DNA from: Ypsolopha sequella | Lineage: Eukaryota > Arthropoda > Insecta > Lepidoptera > Ypsolophidae | NCBI GenBank assembly: GCA_934047225.1 | Contig: OW203989.1 | Location: 17,955,977 to 18,019,976, forward strand | Reading direction: 5' to 3' | DNA length: 64,000 bases | Shown here: in pieces, positions 1 to 12,559 of the stretch | Position numbering within the stretch: the first letter of the stretch is position 1 | Layout: every line of letters starts with the position of its first letter | Notes under the pieces: generated by a model | Seen by the model: the letters and a program-made list of their open reading frames with translations, nothing else | What the model was told of the DNA's origin: nothing | Database searches by the model: none | Translations under genes and position numbers: made by a program

Positions 1-1387
1 ATGCTCAACTACCATGTCAAACTATCGATTTAGTGGGTATGTGGAAGTATAAAAATATCTTTGCAATATTTACCTGCTCCTCGTTTATTGACTCGACTGG
101 TATTTGATTTTATTGACTGGAATTTGAGAAATGGAATCTTTTTTGAAGAAACATTGTGGTTTGTGAAATTAAAAATAAAACGAAAAATTTGATTCCAAAA
201 AACGTTATGAACTTCAAGACAGCTTTTTTAAAACAATGGCAGGGGAATGTGTGTTTTTGTGTGAAATGTGATGTGAAAGTACAATAACAATTTAATTTCT
301 GGTTACTGAAGTGTATTAAATAAAGCAAAATCTAACAAAATATTCTTCTGGGGACGCAAACGGAGCAAACTATATATACTAAAATCATTCTGCGATAAAA
401 AGCATCCCCTAGGTGCTTGGATGCTTTTACTTCATTCTTTTTCAAAGGGTTACACTGGTTTCTATTGTAGATAATATTTTGTTGTTAAGTCGATGTCAGA
501 GATTGTGAATACATTGCAATATATAAGAATTCTTAGAGTCTGTTAAACTTATAACTTTGAACAATATAAATATTATAAGTACGAATAAAAATATACTTAT
601 GGGAAGAAACTTCTTTCTTTATATCGCAATGTAAATTAATGTTTATTTATTAAGTAATTATGCTTCTGGAGTATTTGTTTTTACTGTTGGGTCAGTTGGT
701 TCCGTTTTATTTAATATACTTATGGCAAATAATGTACCAATGGATATGTTACATACATATTATTTCGTGTTTACGTTTTCTATCAACAACAAATTAAAGA
801 TAAGCGTGCCTCTATTGCACAATCAGAATGTAACCACATACAGTTGTGGGACAACCTACCTTTTATGTGAAAGTTGTTACCGACGACATCTGGAATATCT
901 TCAGTGACAATTTACTTTAAGGCGATATACGAAAAAAATACGGGTGTTTCTTTTCTGTGTATTTCATGAAATACACGGAAACTTTTAATAAATTACTGGT
1001 ATATGCATTTTGACCATATAATCTAGGGTTTTGAAATTAGAAAACATGTTTGGATAAACTTTCCTCGATAGAAATAATTGTTGAAATGAGGTCTTCAAAC
1101 ACACCTTTCCTCCTCGTTTGACGAATAGAAACCATATACAGAACTCAAAAATATTTTATTAGGTGTGTTTCAACAATGTCTAGCGATTTGATATTTGAAA
1201 TTTTGCTAGCTATTTTAGTTTTTTTAATAAAAATATAAAACCAACTTTTTTCCCTTTCGCCCTGACTCCGCCCCTCTCGCACTGCGCGATTTTTCGCTTG
1301 GAGTAACAGTGACAAAAATAAAATTTGCATAGCCTCTTAATCGCATAGTTGAATGGGTGACAATCCTTTACCATAAGCATGTGGTTA
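1..1387. other. No gene seen
   Basis: AT-rich sequence with only short, unrecognised frames. Confidence 0.6.
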
Positions 1388-1560
1388 CATCGTAAAGTTT
1401 CCATTGGTTGCTGAAAATTAGATATTTTTTTTATTCAACATTTTTAAAGTTCTAATTAGAAAAACCAATGGAAAATTGCGATGGCAACATATTGAGTGAC
1501 TTTTGAATTTAAGTGTTCTGCTTCTTTTAATTAGAAAAAGGCGAGAAAGACACATGGTGC
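1388..1560 (-). repeat. Foldback repeat, family E copy 1
   Basis: Arms 'tttccattggttgctgaaaa' (from 1388) and 'accaatggaaaattgcgatg' (to 1490) pair with mismatches. The stretch after it, 'gaatttaagtgttctgcttc', matches the same region of the copies at 10440-10630, 13846-14075 and 33247-33365. Confidence 0.55.
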
Positions 1561-2559
1561 TTTTCCACCACAAGGGATCCGGTGATCATCTCACCGAAGT
1601 GCCATATTCACCATGCAACGAGATTTCGAATAATAGAAACCAATTCCGAAAAGACAAGAACTAAAGGATATTCAAGTATATGTTTTATAGTGAAAGCAAT
1701 TGCTTGGGAAACTCCAAGTAAAATGTGTACTTACAAAATAGAAGAAGTAAACATGAAAATTTTCTCAGCGAACTTGTTTCGAATTGAATTTTCTATCTTT
1801 TCTGCTTTAAATAACACTGTTTCTGGTTACTTACAAATATCAAATATCTTATCAGGAAATAAAAAAAAGTTTAATACGCGTGCAAATAATAAATTATCTT
1901 TCAATTATTATGTGATAGTGCAATGTGATTCATTTGAAGGACCAGACTGTAGACTATCTAACCAACAACTCTGGTGGTAACATTAATCAATTCAAGACCC
2001 ACATAGTATATCCTAAAGTTCCGGGTCTCCACAAACCCATTCTTTCAAGTTGGATCACGTTCAGCAAATGTTTGCCGATTCTACACACTGAGACAACGAC
2101 CTAATAGATAGACAAACGCATTTAAACTTTACCCTTAAAACTTCTTCAGAGAATGGGAGTTTTTATATAATAAACTTCATTTCCTTGACTTCTGATTTTA
2201 AGTTGGTACGAGCTTGCTTGTTTCATAAAGTTTTCTTCATACTTATGTTTTAGTTTAACTGCACAGTTTGAGAGACAGTCGTCTCAAGAGAACTGTTAGT
2301 ACACGAAAAGTTTCCTGTAAGTTCTTTACACATAAGTTCATAAATTTTGTCACAAAGTATAAATATATACCGAAAAGACATACACAAATCCGGTAATTTA
2401 TAAAATGTCTATGTTGTTTTACAATCTTTCTAGGCTTTTTATAAGTTTCGTATGTTGACAATCTACAGGTGACACATATCAAATATCTTATTAAAGTTAC
2501 TATCGTAAGACAAAAATATCTTATATAAATAAAAATTACTTACTCGTATATTAATGTTA
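1561..2559. other. No gene supported
   Basis: An open frame of 132 codons at 1582-1980 (+) has no recognisable motif, signal or splice context, so I do not call it a gene. The rest is AT-rich. Confidence 0.5.
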
Positions 2560-3105
2560 GAAAAAAAATTAATAAAAATACCTTTTTAAAAACAAGTTTT
2601 AAATTTTATTGAATAAAATAACACTTAAATAACAGTCAAACACTTAAAAATCTACCTACAAAATAAAACTTACCTAAAACAAAACACTAACCTAAATAAA
2701 ACCCTTATAAAACCTATACCATAAAAAATTTAACTAAACTAAATAAAAAATCCTATCTAGATCGCCACCGTCATGTGGGAGGGTAGAAGGCTGGCAGCGT
2801 TTCCTCTTTGAATAGCCAGACTGATTATCTGGCCAAGATACGCGCTAGCCTTCGGGTCCCCACAAGCGTCGATCAGCCGTGCAGATAACTCTTTAAAAAG
2901 GAGCTTAGCATCTGGACCCCACCGTCTGAGGGTCTCGACCCCCAAAGGCGCAAATATGCAGTCTGCATATCTGCGCCTCTTATTTCCCTCAACCGCTGTC
3001 GCAGCCGCACCAGCCCTGACGGCAGTAACCCTGGTGCGGGACGGTGTCAGTGTGTCGACACACGTTGCGTCCCACACCAAAACTCTGCCGTTCTTCCATG
3101 AAATT
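2560..3105 (-). pseudogene. Non-LTR retroelement remnant, C-terminal coding end and 3' region
   Basis: On the - strand, 3105-2757 reads 'KNGRVLVWDATCVDTLTPS...' and later 'FAPLGVETLRRWGPDAK', 'SAYLGQIISLAIQRGNAASLLPSHM'. I recognise this as a protein end recurring in animal genomes next to reverse transcriptases ('VWDATCVDTLAPSH', 'GVETLGPWGPDA', 'AIQRGNAAS'). It ends at TAG 2757-2759. The AT-rich stretch to 2560 looks like its 3' untranslated region. No reverse-transcriptase part remains here. Confidence 0.6.
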
Positions 3106-4344
3106 AAAATTTAAATTATATCAGCGATCTCAACTTTAACGTTTTCTTCCACGGCTTAAATAAAAGCTGTTTTTTTAAAATATTTTATTATATTTTTGGC
3201 TTTTTAGTGAAGAACGTTATTTTTCTCGTCAAAACTTCAAAACCCTACATTTGATAACTATTGACTATGTCAAGAAGGTGGTGGCCAGTATTTGTACCTG
3301 CTACATCTTATGTACTTGCAGGGCAAGTGTTCCAAATGAGCTCCCGAGAGACGGCCACCACCTGCTAGTCAAGCATAGCAAACCATATCGAGCTCGATAG
3401 TGCGTGGTACAGTGCTCTCTTTCACTCTGTCGATCTACCTTGAGAGGGATAGACATGTTGTATCGAGCGGTTAAATGCTAGACCCTCTGAACCGTTGAAT
3501 CTTTCCACTCTATCTTAGCTTATCGTGCATTGTCATCAAAAGGCGGGGGGGCGAACTGTGGTTTTAGGCTCTTGCAAAAATTTACCTACAACTAGAAAGT
3601 GAAGTTAAAAGCTTGTAAAAACGTATTGAACTACAAAAAAAAATAAAAAATAAATATTCGGTTACCTACTCGTATTAAAAGAAAATTATATCGTATTTTT
3701 TTTTAGAATTCCGTATTTCGAAATTAAATAAACCGGAACCCTTAAAAGACCACTTTGTTGTCCGTATGTCAAGATACCTCCTGAAGTCTACGGCACCATG
3801 TTGCTGTTAAGAAATCAGGCTTTCATACAAATTGGCTCACCCTGAAAACTTATAGAGCACTTAGAATTAGTTGACAGTTGACTTAGATTGTTGAAACCGT
3901 AAGTTATAGTATCTCATTATGTGTGGACTATAACTTGACCAACTTAGTTTGCAGGAAAAAATTGGTTTTTGTAGATAAATGTATGAAACAAAACAGCAAA
4001 ATTTTGTTTGTAATTTTTGTTACAATTTTCAAGTCTAACTTACTAATTATGTTACGGAATCCTTAGAGGCGAGACCTGCTTGCACTTGAGCGGTTTTTGT
4101 TTTCTCTATGAAACTCATTGCCTTTTGTTCAAAACCAATATAACCAAATTGACCTAATTACAATTTAATTATACAATCAAACATAAATTGGTACTTTGAT
4201 ACAAACGCACTTGCTGTTAACCGGAATGTAAATTGCGAAACACAAATAGAATCCTTTGTGAATAGGTAAACTGGCCCCATTAATCTTTCATGTATCTGAA
4301 GGAATCTGCATGATGCACTGCAGCTTCGGACATGACATGTTATA
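3106..4344. other. No gene seen; one short inverted pair
   Basis: 'gtcaagaaggtggtggccag' at 3270-3289 and 'acggccaccacctgctagtc' at about 3351-3370 could pair imperfectly. Otherwise AT-rich and featureless. Confidence 0.5.
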
Positions 4345-4348
4345 TTAA

Positions 4349-5052
4349 GGGTCGGTTGCGCCAAACATGCTATTGCGTTTGGACAATTTAGCTTGTTAAA
4401 ACAAAATATTTTTAACGAATAAAATTTGTGTAAGTAGTAAAAAAGTTGAACTACATTATAATTTTTCAGATTTGACACAAGTATCACAACCACCGAGAAA
4501 AAAAATTAGAAAGATCAGTAAAATCACGGAAAACGTAAATTGGCTTTGGAACTAGTATGATCAGTCTACTAATCTAACTACAAAATAAAATGTTTTTTTA
4601 TAGAGTAAAAAAATGAAAGTAGCCTTTACAGATTTTTTTTATTTTGTATATCCTTTTGTTATTTTAAAGGAAAGACTTAAACATTCTACATTTTCCTGTG
4701 CAGAAAAATTACGCAAAAAGAATTTGAATGTTTATGTATTTCTTTTTAAATAACTAAAGGAAAAATATATAAATTATATGAATAAGGTACTTTGATCACT
4801 TAACGCAAAAAAAAATTGAATTTGGAACAAAACAATTTTTTTTTTCTGTTTGCAACGCCAAATTATGTTTTTCATGATTTTAGTGATATTTCCGATTTTT
4901 TTTCTCGATGATTGTGATACTTGTATCAAATCTGAAAAATTATAATGTAGTTCAACTTCTTAACTACATACACGAATTTTATTCGTTACAAATATTTTGT
5001 TTTAATATGTTAAATTGTCCAAAAGCAAGAGCATGTTTGGCGCAACCGACCC
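4349..5052. mobile_element. 704-bp inverted-repeat element at a TTAA site
   Basis: The left end starts GGGTCGGTTGCGCCAAACAT and the right end finishes with its complement, flanked by TTAA at 4345-4348 and 5053-5056. Similarity of the two arms continues for about 200 bases ('tttgacacaagtatcacaac' near 4472; 'gtgatacttgtatcaaatct' near 4914). TTAA target sites are typical of piggyBac, but GGG at the left end is not the usual piggyBac end, so class is left open. No transposase is present. Confidence 0.75.
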
Positions 5053-5494
5053 TTAACTCAAAATCTTTTATGCATTCCTACGAGTAGTATCATAGATACT
5101 GATATCTATTTAATACTAGTATGATATCTATTACCATAGGGCACTTTTTACTCACTCTATGGTCAAAGTTTAAGGGTATAGCATCTACCGTTATAAAGAT
5201 ATGACCGAAAGAAAACGAATATTTTGGCCGTTTTTTTTGGCACATCCCTAATCTTAGGGTATCTCTATTCAAGACAGGTATGGATTTTCATAGCGAAATT
5301 GCTGGTGTGATAACACGACAGAATTTGTATTTTCATACTAACATTGCCGGCTGCCGATAGCTTGTTTTTCACTACTACTACATAGATGATAGATTTATCT
5401 GGAATTAAGATCGTGAACGTAATACACTTTTTTTGAGAAAAACTATATGTCGTGACAACCTTATCTCCGAAATTGTTGGACTGTACCTGAGCCT

Positions 5495-6250
5495 AGAGCA
5501 TGACCAACTCCAGTCTATCTAGGATTAGTTTGAAAAAATTCAGACTCTCCTTATATTGAAAAAAATACATTTGGTTTATTAATCTTTTCTCTAGGGATCT
5601 TACGTATAAACAATGTACTAAGATTTATACTTTTGTCAAAAAAAAATGTTTTGCACCCTCTTTTTTTGGTTTTTAAACGTTCGCTTGAAGAACGCGGTTT
5701 AGAGATCAACTTGATTTTTTTTCATAAAATAGGTAATAGAAATATGAAGCACCTAAATTCAATATTTATTCCCTAAAAATATTTCAGTATTAGCGAAAAA
5801 CACACTAATTTGTTGTTTCGCTGCATGATCACTAGTATTACGCGTCCAAAAAAAGAGGGCAAAGATCCAACATATAATCGCCTCTATGAAAAGCGAACAA
5901 CGAACAATGTACTAAGATTTATACTTTTGTCAAAAAAAAATGTTTTGCACCCTCTTTTTTTGGTTTTCAAACGTTCGCTTGAAGAACGCGGTTTAGAGAT
6001 CAACTTGATTTTTTTTCATAAAATAGGTAATAGAAATATGAAGCACCTAAATTCAATATTTATTCCCTAAAAATATTTCAGTATTAGCGAAAAACACACT
6101 AATTTGTTGTTTCGCTGCGTGATCACTAGTATTACGCGTCCAAAAAAAAGAGGGCAAAGATCCAACATATAATCGCCTCTATGAAAAGCGAACAAAGTCT
6201 TTGCCATTAGACTTATTGTGCTGGACGGGTAATAAAAAAAGTTGCTATAG
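5495..6250 (-). repeat. Family D repeat with an internal 294-bp tandem duplication
   Basis: The segment 5611-5904 is repeated at 5905-6197 almost without change ('caatgtactaagatttatac', 'ttcgctgcatgatcactag', 'aaagagggcaaagatccaac'). Outer parts match, in reverse, 56215-56650 ('cccgtccagcacaataagtc', 'tagaatccctagataaaaga') and in part 42285-42600, where the central part is single. Confidence 0.8.
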
Positions 6251-7018
6251 TATGCCATCTTCTTAAAATAAGAAAAAAATCTTAATTATAGGGTATTAGG
6301 CGAACACTTCAGAAAAATTGCTGTTAAAAAAGAATTAGAAATATTAAATAAAAGTATTTTGTAAAAATATAACATGGATATCAAACTACTGTATTATCTC
6401 CAAAATGAAACTAACTAGAGAACGGCAAAAAATAATGAATGAGACTTATGAGGTAACAGTTTATTGGTCTGATCTAAGATTTTTCTAAAACTTTTTTAAA
6501 CCGTATGCAAGAATACGGTTAGAACGACACTGAGTGCAATATAGAGAACTTTACCAGATTGATAACAGAAAACGTGTTAAATTATATAAGTACAACAATT
6601 ATTTAAGCCCCCGAGCTAAGGCTAAAGAAATAACAGGGACAGAGGCGGAATAGCCGTTGGCTGCAATATGCGACAAGCCTGTACGAAGCGCGAAACTTTG
6701 CCCGTTACGAAGGCCTCACGATTAAAGTAATATCCTCCAACGACTTGCGAGTGCAGCTTCCAGTGCGCTTGTAATGTCTTCTGAATAACTCGTAAAGTAA
6801 GTACAATTGTACATTGCACTGGCAAAATGAAAAAGCAGTATTTTTTGGCGCAAGATACCTACTTAGTAACTTAGTAACGTATTCTGCTTTATTATTCCAC
6901 GTGCAAGTACAGTTTTGAACACGTCACGGTAAACCATAACAGTTCATATTTCGTCAACATGAAGGTTACAAAAAACAAAAGAAAATAAATTTGTTTGTGC
7001 CTATTTTTTCTACGAGTA
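6251..7018. other. No gene seen
   Basis: Unassigned AT-rich sequence between two repeats. It has no frame with a known motif. Confidence 0.5.
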
Positions 7019-7413
7019 AGGCCCACTTGCAGCATGTTCTTAACTCGACTTTAACTCTGGTTAAGTCACAAAATAGAGAATTAAGAAAAAGTTCTCTTGC
7101 AGCAATCAAATCTCGAGTTAAACTAGGGTTAAAGTAAGAAAAAGCCATCAGAATTTAACCCGACTCTCACCTCGAGTTAAACTCGGGTTAGCGAAGTAAT
7201 GTTACCAGTTTGACTTAAATTGTGTTGTTTCCAATGACATTATGTAGATACTATACCTCATTGGTTGCAACTAATTACTTTATGGTAACATTCTTAATAA
7301 ATGTCAAATGTCTTCGATATTATCATGGTGCAATAGGAGTACGACTAATGAAAAGTCGGGTTAGTTAACCCGAGGGTTAAGGATTTTTTCACGATCATGC
7401 TGCAAGTGGGCCT
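7019..7413. mobile_element. MITE, family C (TIR AGGCCCACTTGCAGCATG)
   Basis: Perfect 18-bp ends AGGCCCACTTGCAGCATG at 7019 and its complement at 7396-7413, with GTA on both sides (7016-7018, 7414-7416) as a possible 3-bp duplication. The interior is full of variants of 'aactcgagttaaactcgggt'. Two more copies lie at 43758-44468. Confidence 0.8.
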
Positions 7414-8427
7414 GTAATACTGCTGGAAGTTTTAAGGCTTTCGTCAAAACATGGATACCACAATAAGCAAAGTTTTGGAATCTGTTTGGAGAATTTACCT
7501 TCGTGGTGTTTGTACGCTTACCTGTCCGTTCGCGGCATAACTCAGAATTGTGTGCGTGGGCTTATTGAGGTGTATGAAAGCGAGTACCTACAACCCCAAG
7601 TTACACTAAACTCTGGAGAATAAATACGTATTTCAACACATATAAATACGTATTTCAAGACAATACATTTTTTTTTATTAAATTTGTATTTAATCAGATA
7701 AGAACTGGATAAGAAAAAAACAATTTCCTCAATTTTTCCCTTTAAATACTATATAATTTTGGACTTTTTGTCATAAAATTACTGTTACAATAAATTAAAA
7801 TGTCAATTTATTTACATAACCTTCGTACAATATCAAAAATTCAAGCAAAAAATATCACCTGCATTGACAACACAACTCTCACACTCCACAATGGGACAAG
7901 CATGGGGCAAAGAGTAAAATGTTGGCAATAAAAAAGGTCAAACGAATGGCCCCGAGCTGGATTTTCAATATCTCAGGGCAGTCGCCAGGTAACAGGGGTA
8001 CTTTAGGAGGGTTCTATCAGATACGTCCTCATTTTAGCTGTCAATCGAACAAACGTCCCTTCTATAGGAGAAATACGTGGATGCGTGCTTTGTCTGATTT
8101 GTATGCGTGAACCGGATTGGTTTTGTTTGAGAGAGGGGAGGAGGTGAAATACGTAATCACCATAGCGGTTGGGTTGTATGCTAAATCTATGGTAATTACG
8201 TCGATTTTGTCATAAACGTAATTGCGGTAATAACTTTTCTTTGAATGTTAAATTATACGGACCAGTCAATGCAGTAACGTTACCAGACTTGATGTGTAAA
8301 AAAAAATGTTTGTCGAAAACTTAGATAATAATATGCTTTTATTAATTCACTGAATAAACTTAATTTTTTGTTTCTTTATTATTTTCATCGGCTCTGAAAG
8401 TTATCAGAATCTGAATATAATTAAATA
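7414..8427. other. No gene seen
   Basis: Less AT-rich patches near 7450-7600 and 7900-8200 hold short frames without recognisable motifs. Confidence 0.5.
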
Positions 8428-8618
8428 TCAAGGAGGACTTAAATTAACATTATATCATTGCAGTATAGAAACGCAGAAAGAAAGATAAATGTGGATGTGA
8501 GGAGCTCTGAACCGGGATACGAACCCGGAACCTCTCGCTAACTCCTCACATCCAGATCTACTTTTTTTTCGGCGTTTCTATACTGCAATGATATAATGTT
8601 AATTTATATCTCCTTGCG
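8428..8618. repeat. Foldback with a tRNA T-arm-like apex
   Basis: Arms of 34-35 bases starting 'aaattaacattatatcattg' (8441) pair with 8572-8605; a second inner pair 'gtggatgtgaggagc' / 'ctcctcacatccag' follows. At the centre, on the - strand, lies CCGGG-TTCGTAT-CCCGG, which has the form and box B-like sequence of a tRNA T-arm. No full cloverleaf is present. Confidence 0.7.
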
Positions 8619-8791
8619 ATGAATAAATCGCCAAGTGTTCAAACATAGAAATTTATGTTTATCATAGTATCAAGGAGGACGTAACACTAAAATTGAATAT
8701 TGAAGGTAAGAATCTTATACATAAAGCTATGAAGAAAAAAATTGCAATGAATGTTGGCAACAATGTAGCATAATCATCCAGGAAAATTATA

Positions 8792-9185
8792 AATAGTAGT
8801 TTATGCTACTAGGGCAAAAAGAAATAAATTACGAGAACGATTTAAAACACGAGCGTAGCGACTGTTTTAAACGTAACCGAGTAATTTATTGCTCTTACGC
8901 CCATGTATCATACTATGTTTTTCAATGCATAGTGTGAGGAAATAAAACAAATATAATCTTGTGAACTTTATATTATGATTGGCTCAAAAGGACTGTATCC
9001 AGAGCCGTTAAACAGTGGAAAAAAAGTATAATGTTTATGGTACACATGAAAGGCTGCAGGTTAGTTAACCATTGTAAATAAATTTAAAAAATAATAATAA
9101 TAAAGCCCTAGGGCAAAATAATCGACTTTCTGTACGGTTTTGATGCATTAAAAGTGGGCCTTTATGAGCACTTGCATTGAAAAAT
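8792..9185 (+). repeat. Family B dispersed repeat, copy 1
   Basis: About 390 bases from 'aatagtagtttatgctac' to 'gcacttgcattgaaaaa', including 'cgagcgtagcg', 'gaaataaaacaaatataatc', 'gtatccagagccgttaaaca' and 'agccctagggcaaaataatc'. Four more copies occur in the window. An inverted pair 'tttttcaatgca' / 'tgcattgaaaaa' bounds the right two-thirds. Confidence 0.8.
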
Positions 9186-9504
9186 TAATTATATCCCCTA
9201 ACCATGTAAATGATTTATAAAATTTCCAAAGACTTAGCAGTCACGAACATTCGAATGAATAAACAGAACTTTCAACGGTCGCTCGCTTGGATTTTCGAAT
9301 ATCTGGAGTACAGCCGGCATCGGAATTGCATATATATGACTCGTTTTTGGCAATAACCGTTTCATTGGCAATCGAATAGTCTCTTCAGACGCAGATAGCT
9401 GTCTAGTAGGTACACTGTGCGCATTGAGATCGCAATGTGTAACAGTTTTAAACTTTGGGACCAGTTGTGGCACAGGTTTGGAAATTTTCACGGTAATTCG
9501 CATT

Positions 9505-9850
9505 GATTAAATTACGTTAAGGTGCGTTAATTCGAAAATGATTTCAAGATTTAGATTTAGTAAGCCGTATTTTAGAACTTGTGGTCTAAAAAATCTCATG
9601 ATGATGAATATTTTCACGAAAAAGCTGCGTGACTTTCATTTGCCTTCGTGTGACGTCACTTGAGAAATGGCTGTTTAGAAATGTGTCCTTTGATATCAAG
9701 ATACATTTATAACAATTTGCTTCCGATTGATTAGACAGATGAGTGGACAGACAGAGACAGACCACTTTTTTTATAAGCAATCACACATCACAATCGGTAT
9801 AATGTCTAAAATTCTCAAATGACGTCAAATTTTATGGTTAATTTATGTAC
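9505..9850 (+). repeat. Family I dispersed repeat, copy 1
   Basis: Contains 'gtgtgacgtcacttgagaaa', 'gcttccgattgattagacag' and 'ggacagacagagacagacca'. Matching copies lie at 12560-12920 and, truncated, at 13632-13832. No coding potential was seen. Confidence 0.7.
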
Positions 9851-10439
9851 CAAAATCATAAAAACTATGTCCTAAAATAGTTCCTCTGAAAAAATATATT
9901 AAATATCTTTTAGAAATTAAGCTATGGGAATTGTAAAGCAATAAAATCTTTACAAGGGACACTGATGTTTTTTTTACAATGTCGTGTATTTCCATCTGGA
10001 CTAGAGTATCACTATTAAAAACATGCAACAGGACCTGAATTATAGTCTACAGTGGATTTTAATTTTAAAAAATATATATGAAATGGTTATGGTCCACTAG
10101 AAAAAGTTACGCTGACCCACTTTTCGCTCTTATTATCAATGCAGTAAAGCTGAAAAGTGGGCCATCAGAACATCCCCGAGGATTTATTATGTATTATCAA
10201 CACACATACAAAGTTTTTTTTCTTACATATATAACTTTTAAGTTATGCGTTAGCAGAAGTCCACAGTCGACTTGTTTTTAAATAAGTAATATGTCTGAAT
10301 ATTAATAAGTCCAAGCATTTTTTCCTCTCCAGAAACATTAATGTAGACATAAAATTTGTTATGTAATGAAAACCGTCTCAAGGATGAGAACAAACCTGCT
10401 TTTTACTTGCGACTGTCTTTCAGGTAGTTTATTAAGAGC

Positions 10440-10630
10440 TGTTTATTAGACGGATTGTGAAAAACTACATTTTTCTAAATAATCGAAACTGAAAATTTAA
10501 ATTCAAAATTTGCTTAATAGTAATTCAACAAAACCTATGTATTGTGTAAACTGTCATCGCAAAATTTCCATTATTTTCTGAAAATTAAAATTTTAAAATT
10601 TAGAATTCTAATGAAAACTTTGCGACAGTT
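10440..10630 (+). repeat. Family E foldback, copy 2
   Basis: Starts 'gacggattgtgaaaaactac' and ends in the pair 'ctgtcatcgcaaaatttcca' / 'aaactttgcgacagtt'. It has the same order of parts as 33247-33365 and 13846-14075. Confidence 0.6.
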
Positions 10631-10639
10631 AACCCTATA

Positions 10640-10760
10640 ACAGTCAACACTCGTACACCCCCTTTTTACCGAGGATTTTTGCGACCCAGCGTGATAGTTG
10701 GTAAGCATAACGCTGTACTTCAAACATAAATACACGCCTTTTTGGGTATGCCTAACAGTG
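10640..10760 (-). repeat. Family N dispersed repeat, copy 1
   Basis: 'cgacccagcgtgatagttgg', 'acgctgtacttcaaacataa' match 'cgtcccaacgtgatgggtgg', 'tcgccgtacttcgggcacaa' at 26500-26600. Both can be read as short - strand frames, but no known protein was recognised. Confidence 0.5.
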
Positions 10761-11035
10761 GTTTTCTTCAAAGTTCAGTTAGCGGTAATCAAACAAAACT
10801 AAGCACTTACATGATTCTAAAACACTCATTGGTACTTGTTTGACTAGCAGTATTCGAACCTGTGTACAAAGTTTGATCTTAAATTCATAGTGTGTTTTTG
10901 AAGAAGAGAAAGTACCTACTCATACCCAATTTTTGTCAATTCTTTTATTTCAAAACCGGTGAGGAATACGAACCGTAATTTTTTTGTCTCGCCGTTCTTA
11001 AGTTGGTATTCTAGGTCATATCTTGAAACTGTTTT

Positions 11036-11400
11036 GGTGACGATCCACGATAAGCTAAGTGACATCTTTCTTAATCCAATATGGTGGACGCATTAACATG
11101 GCGATTTATTATTTCCATACCAAACCTCTTTACATGAGTATAAAAAAGGATTTGACAAGAAGAATACGATAAGCTAATTGACGTCATTCTAAATCTAATA
11201 TGATGGATGCGCAAGATGGCGATTTATCATTTCCATACCAACCCCCTTAAGACATGTATATAAAACATGTATATTGGCGAGTAGAATACGATAAGCTAAG
11301 TGACATCATTCTTAATCCAATATGGCTGAAGCGACAAAACGGTGATTTATTATTTCCATACTAACCCTCTTGGCACGGGAATTATTTTAAGTCAAATATA
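11036..11400 (+). repeat. Tandem repeat, about 120 bp x 3
   Basis: Three diverged units begin at the 'cgataagctaa' motifs at 11049, 11168 and 11290, each followed by 'attcttaatccaatatgg', 'gcgatttattatttccatac' and a 'catg.gtataaaa' stretch. A fourth partial unit may lie near 11480. Spacing is 119 and 122 bases. Confidence 0.7.
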
Positions 11401-12559
11401 GCGGACCTCCCGAGAACATGAACTAAATCTCCTTAACCACCTCATGACATGAGTTTCAAAATGAATGATATTTCCAAGTAGAATACGTGACGTCATTCTA
11501 AATTCAATAAGGTGGACTAAATTTCTTTTACCATCATCTTGACATGGTTATTAAATGAAAATAATTTTAACCACTAAAAAGCACAAAATAAATAGCTAAA
11601 AAACCTTTTTCAAAACGAGCTTTTATTTGACCCATGGACAAAACAAATAAAATATGTTTAGATCGCTGAAACTGAATTAATATTTATGATATTATCTGTA
11701 TTCAAAAAGCCTATCGCATGGAATGTTCATAAAAGTAGGTACCAATAATTAATTTCATTAGACAATGATTGATTGTTAAGCACGTACGAATACTTGCTGA
11801 AGTATGGATCTTCTTGACGAGTACAATTCGTGCGACAAGTTTTTTTTTAAACATAACATAACATAACATAACGTGAATACTCTTTATTGTGCACCAAAAC
11901 AAGAATTTATAAAATATTTTAGCAGAGAGGGTACAATAGGCGGTCTTATCGCTTAAGCGATTTCTTCCAGACAACCTTTGGGTGGAAGATAATGTAAAAT
12001 AGAGGATAAGGCGTACGTGGTGTAAAATATATATATACCTATATATACTTAATAAATAACCGAATTTCTTATGTTACCTTATTATCTACATGTCAATATA
12101 CATAGGTACAAATAATATATATTCATATACTAATTTCAGAACGATGAATATACCTATATAATATTATGTACCTTAATTAACGGGAGGAGAAATTTTCTTT
12201 AATTCGTTTTCTGAAAATATCCAAGGAAGGAGCAGATTTTACACAATTATTCAAAATTAAACAATTATTCAACAAAAAATATCAAATCAGTTTTTAAGCG
12301 CTCTTCACATATTTTATTAATTTTAGTCCATGGCTCAAATAAAATCTGGTTTTTAAAAGGTAATTTTATTTTGTGATTTTAAGTTATTATTATAAGTAGC
12401 TTAAAAGCTTGTTTTTAAAAAGGTTATTTATTTATTCAATTTTTTATTATTTCAGTGTAGTATTGATGAAAAGGGCATACAAAGCGCCTTTTGCAGATTT
12501 TGTTTCATTTGTAGACAGCATTTAAAGTTATACAAAATACCTAATTAAATAATTCTAAA
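11401..12559. other. No gene seen; small ACATA repeat
   Basis: A short ACATA microsatellite lies at about 11853-11872. The rest is AT-rich, with no recognisable coding sequence. Confidence 0.5.

Noticed and set aside
1582..1980. 132-codon open frame
   Set aside because: No known motif, no splice or start context and no repeat in its composition; consistent with chance.
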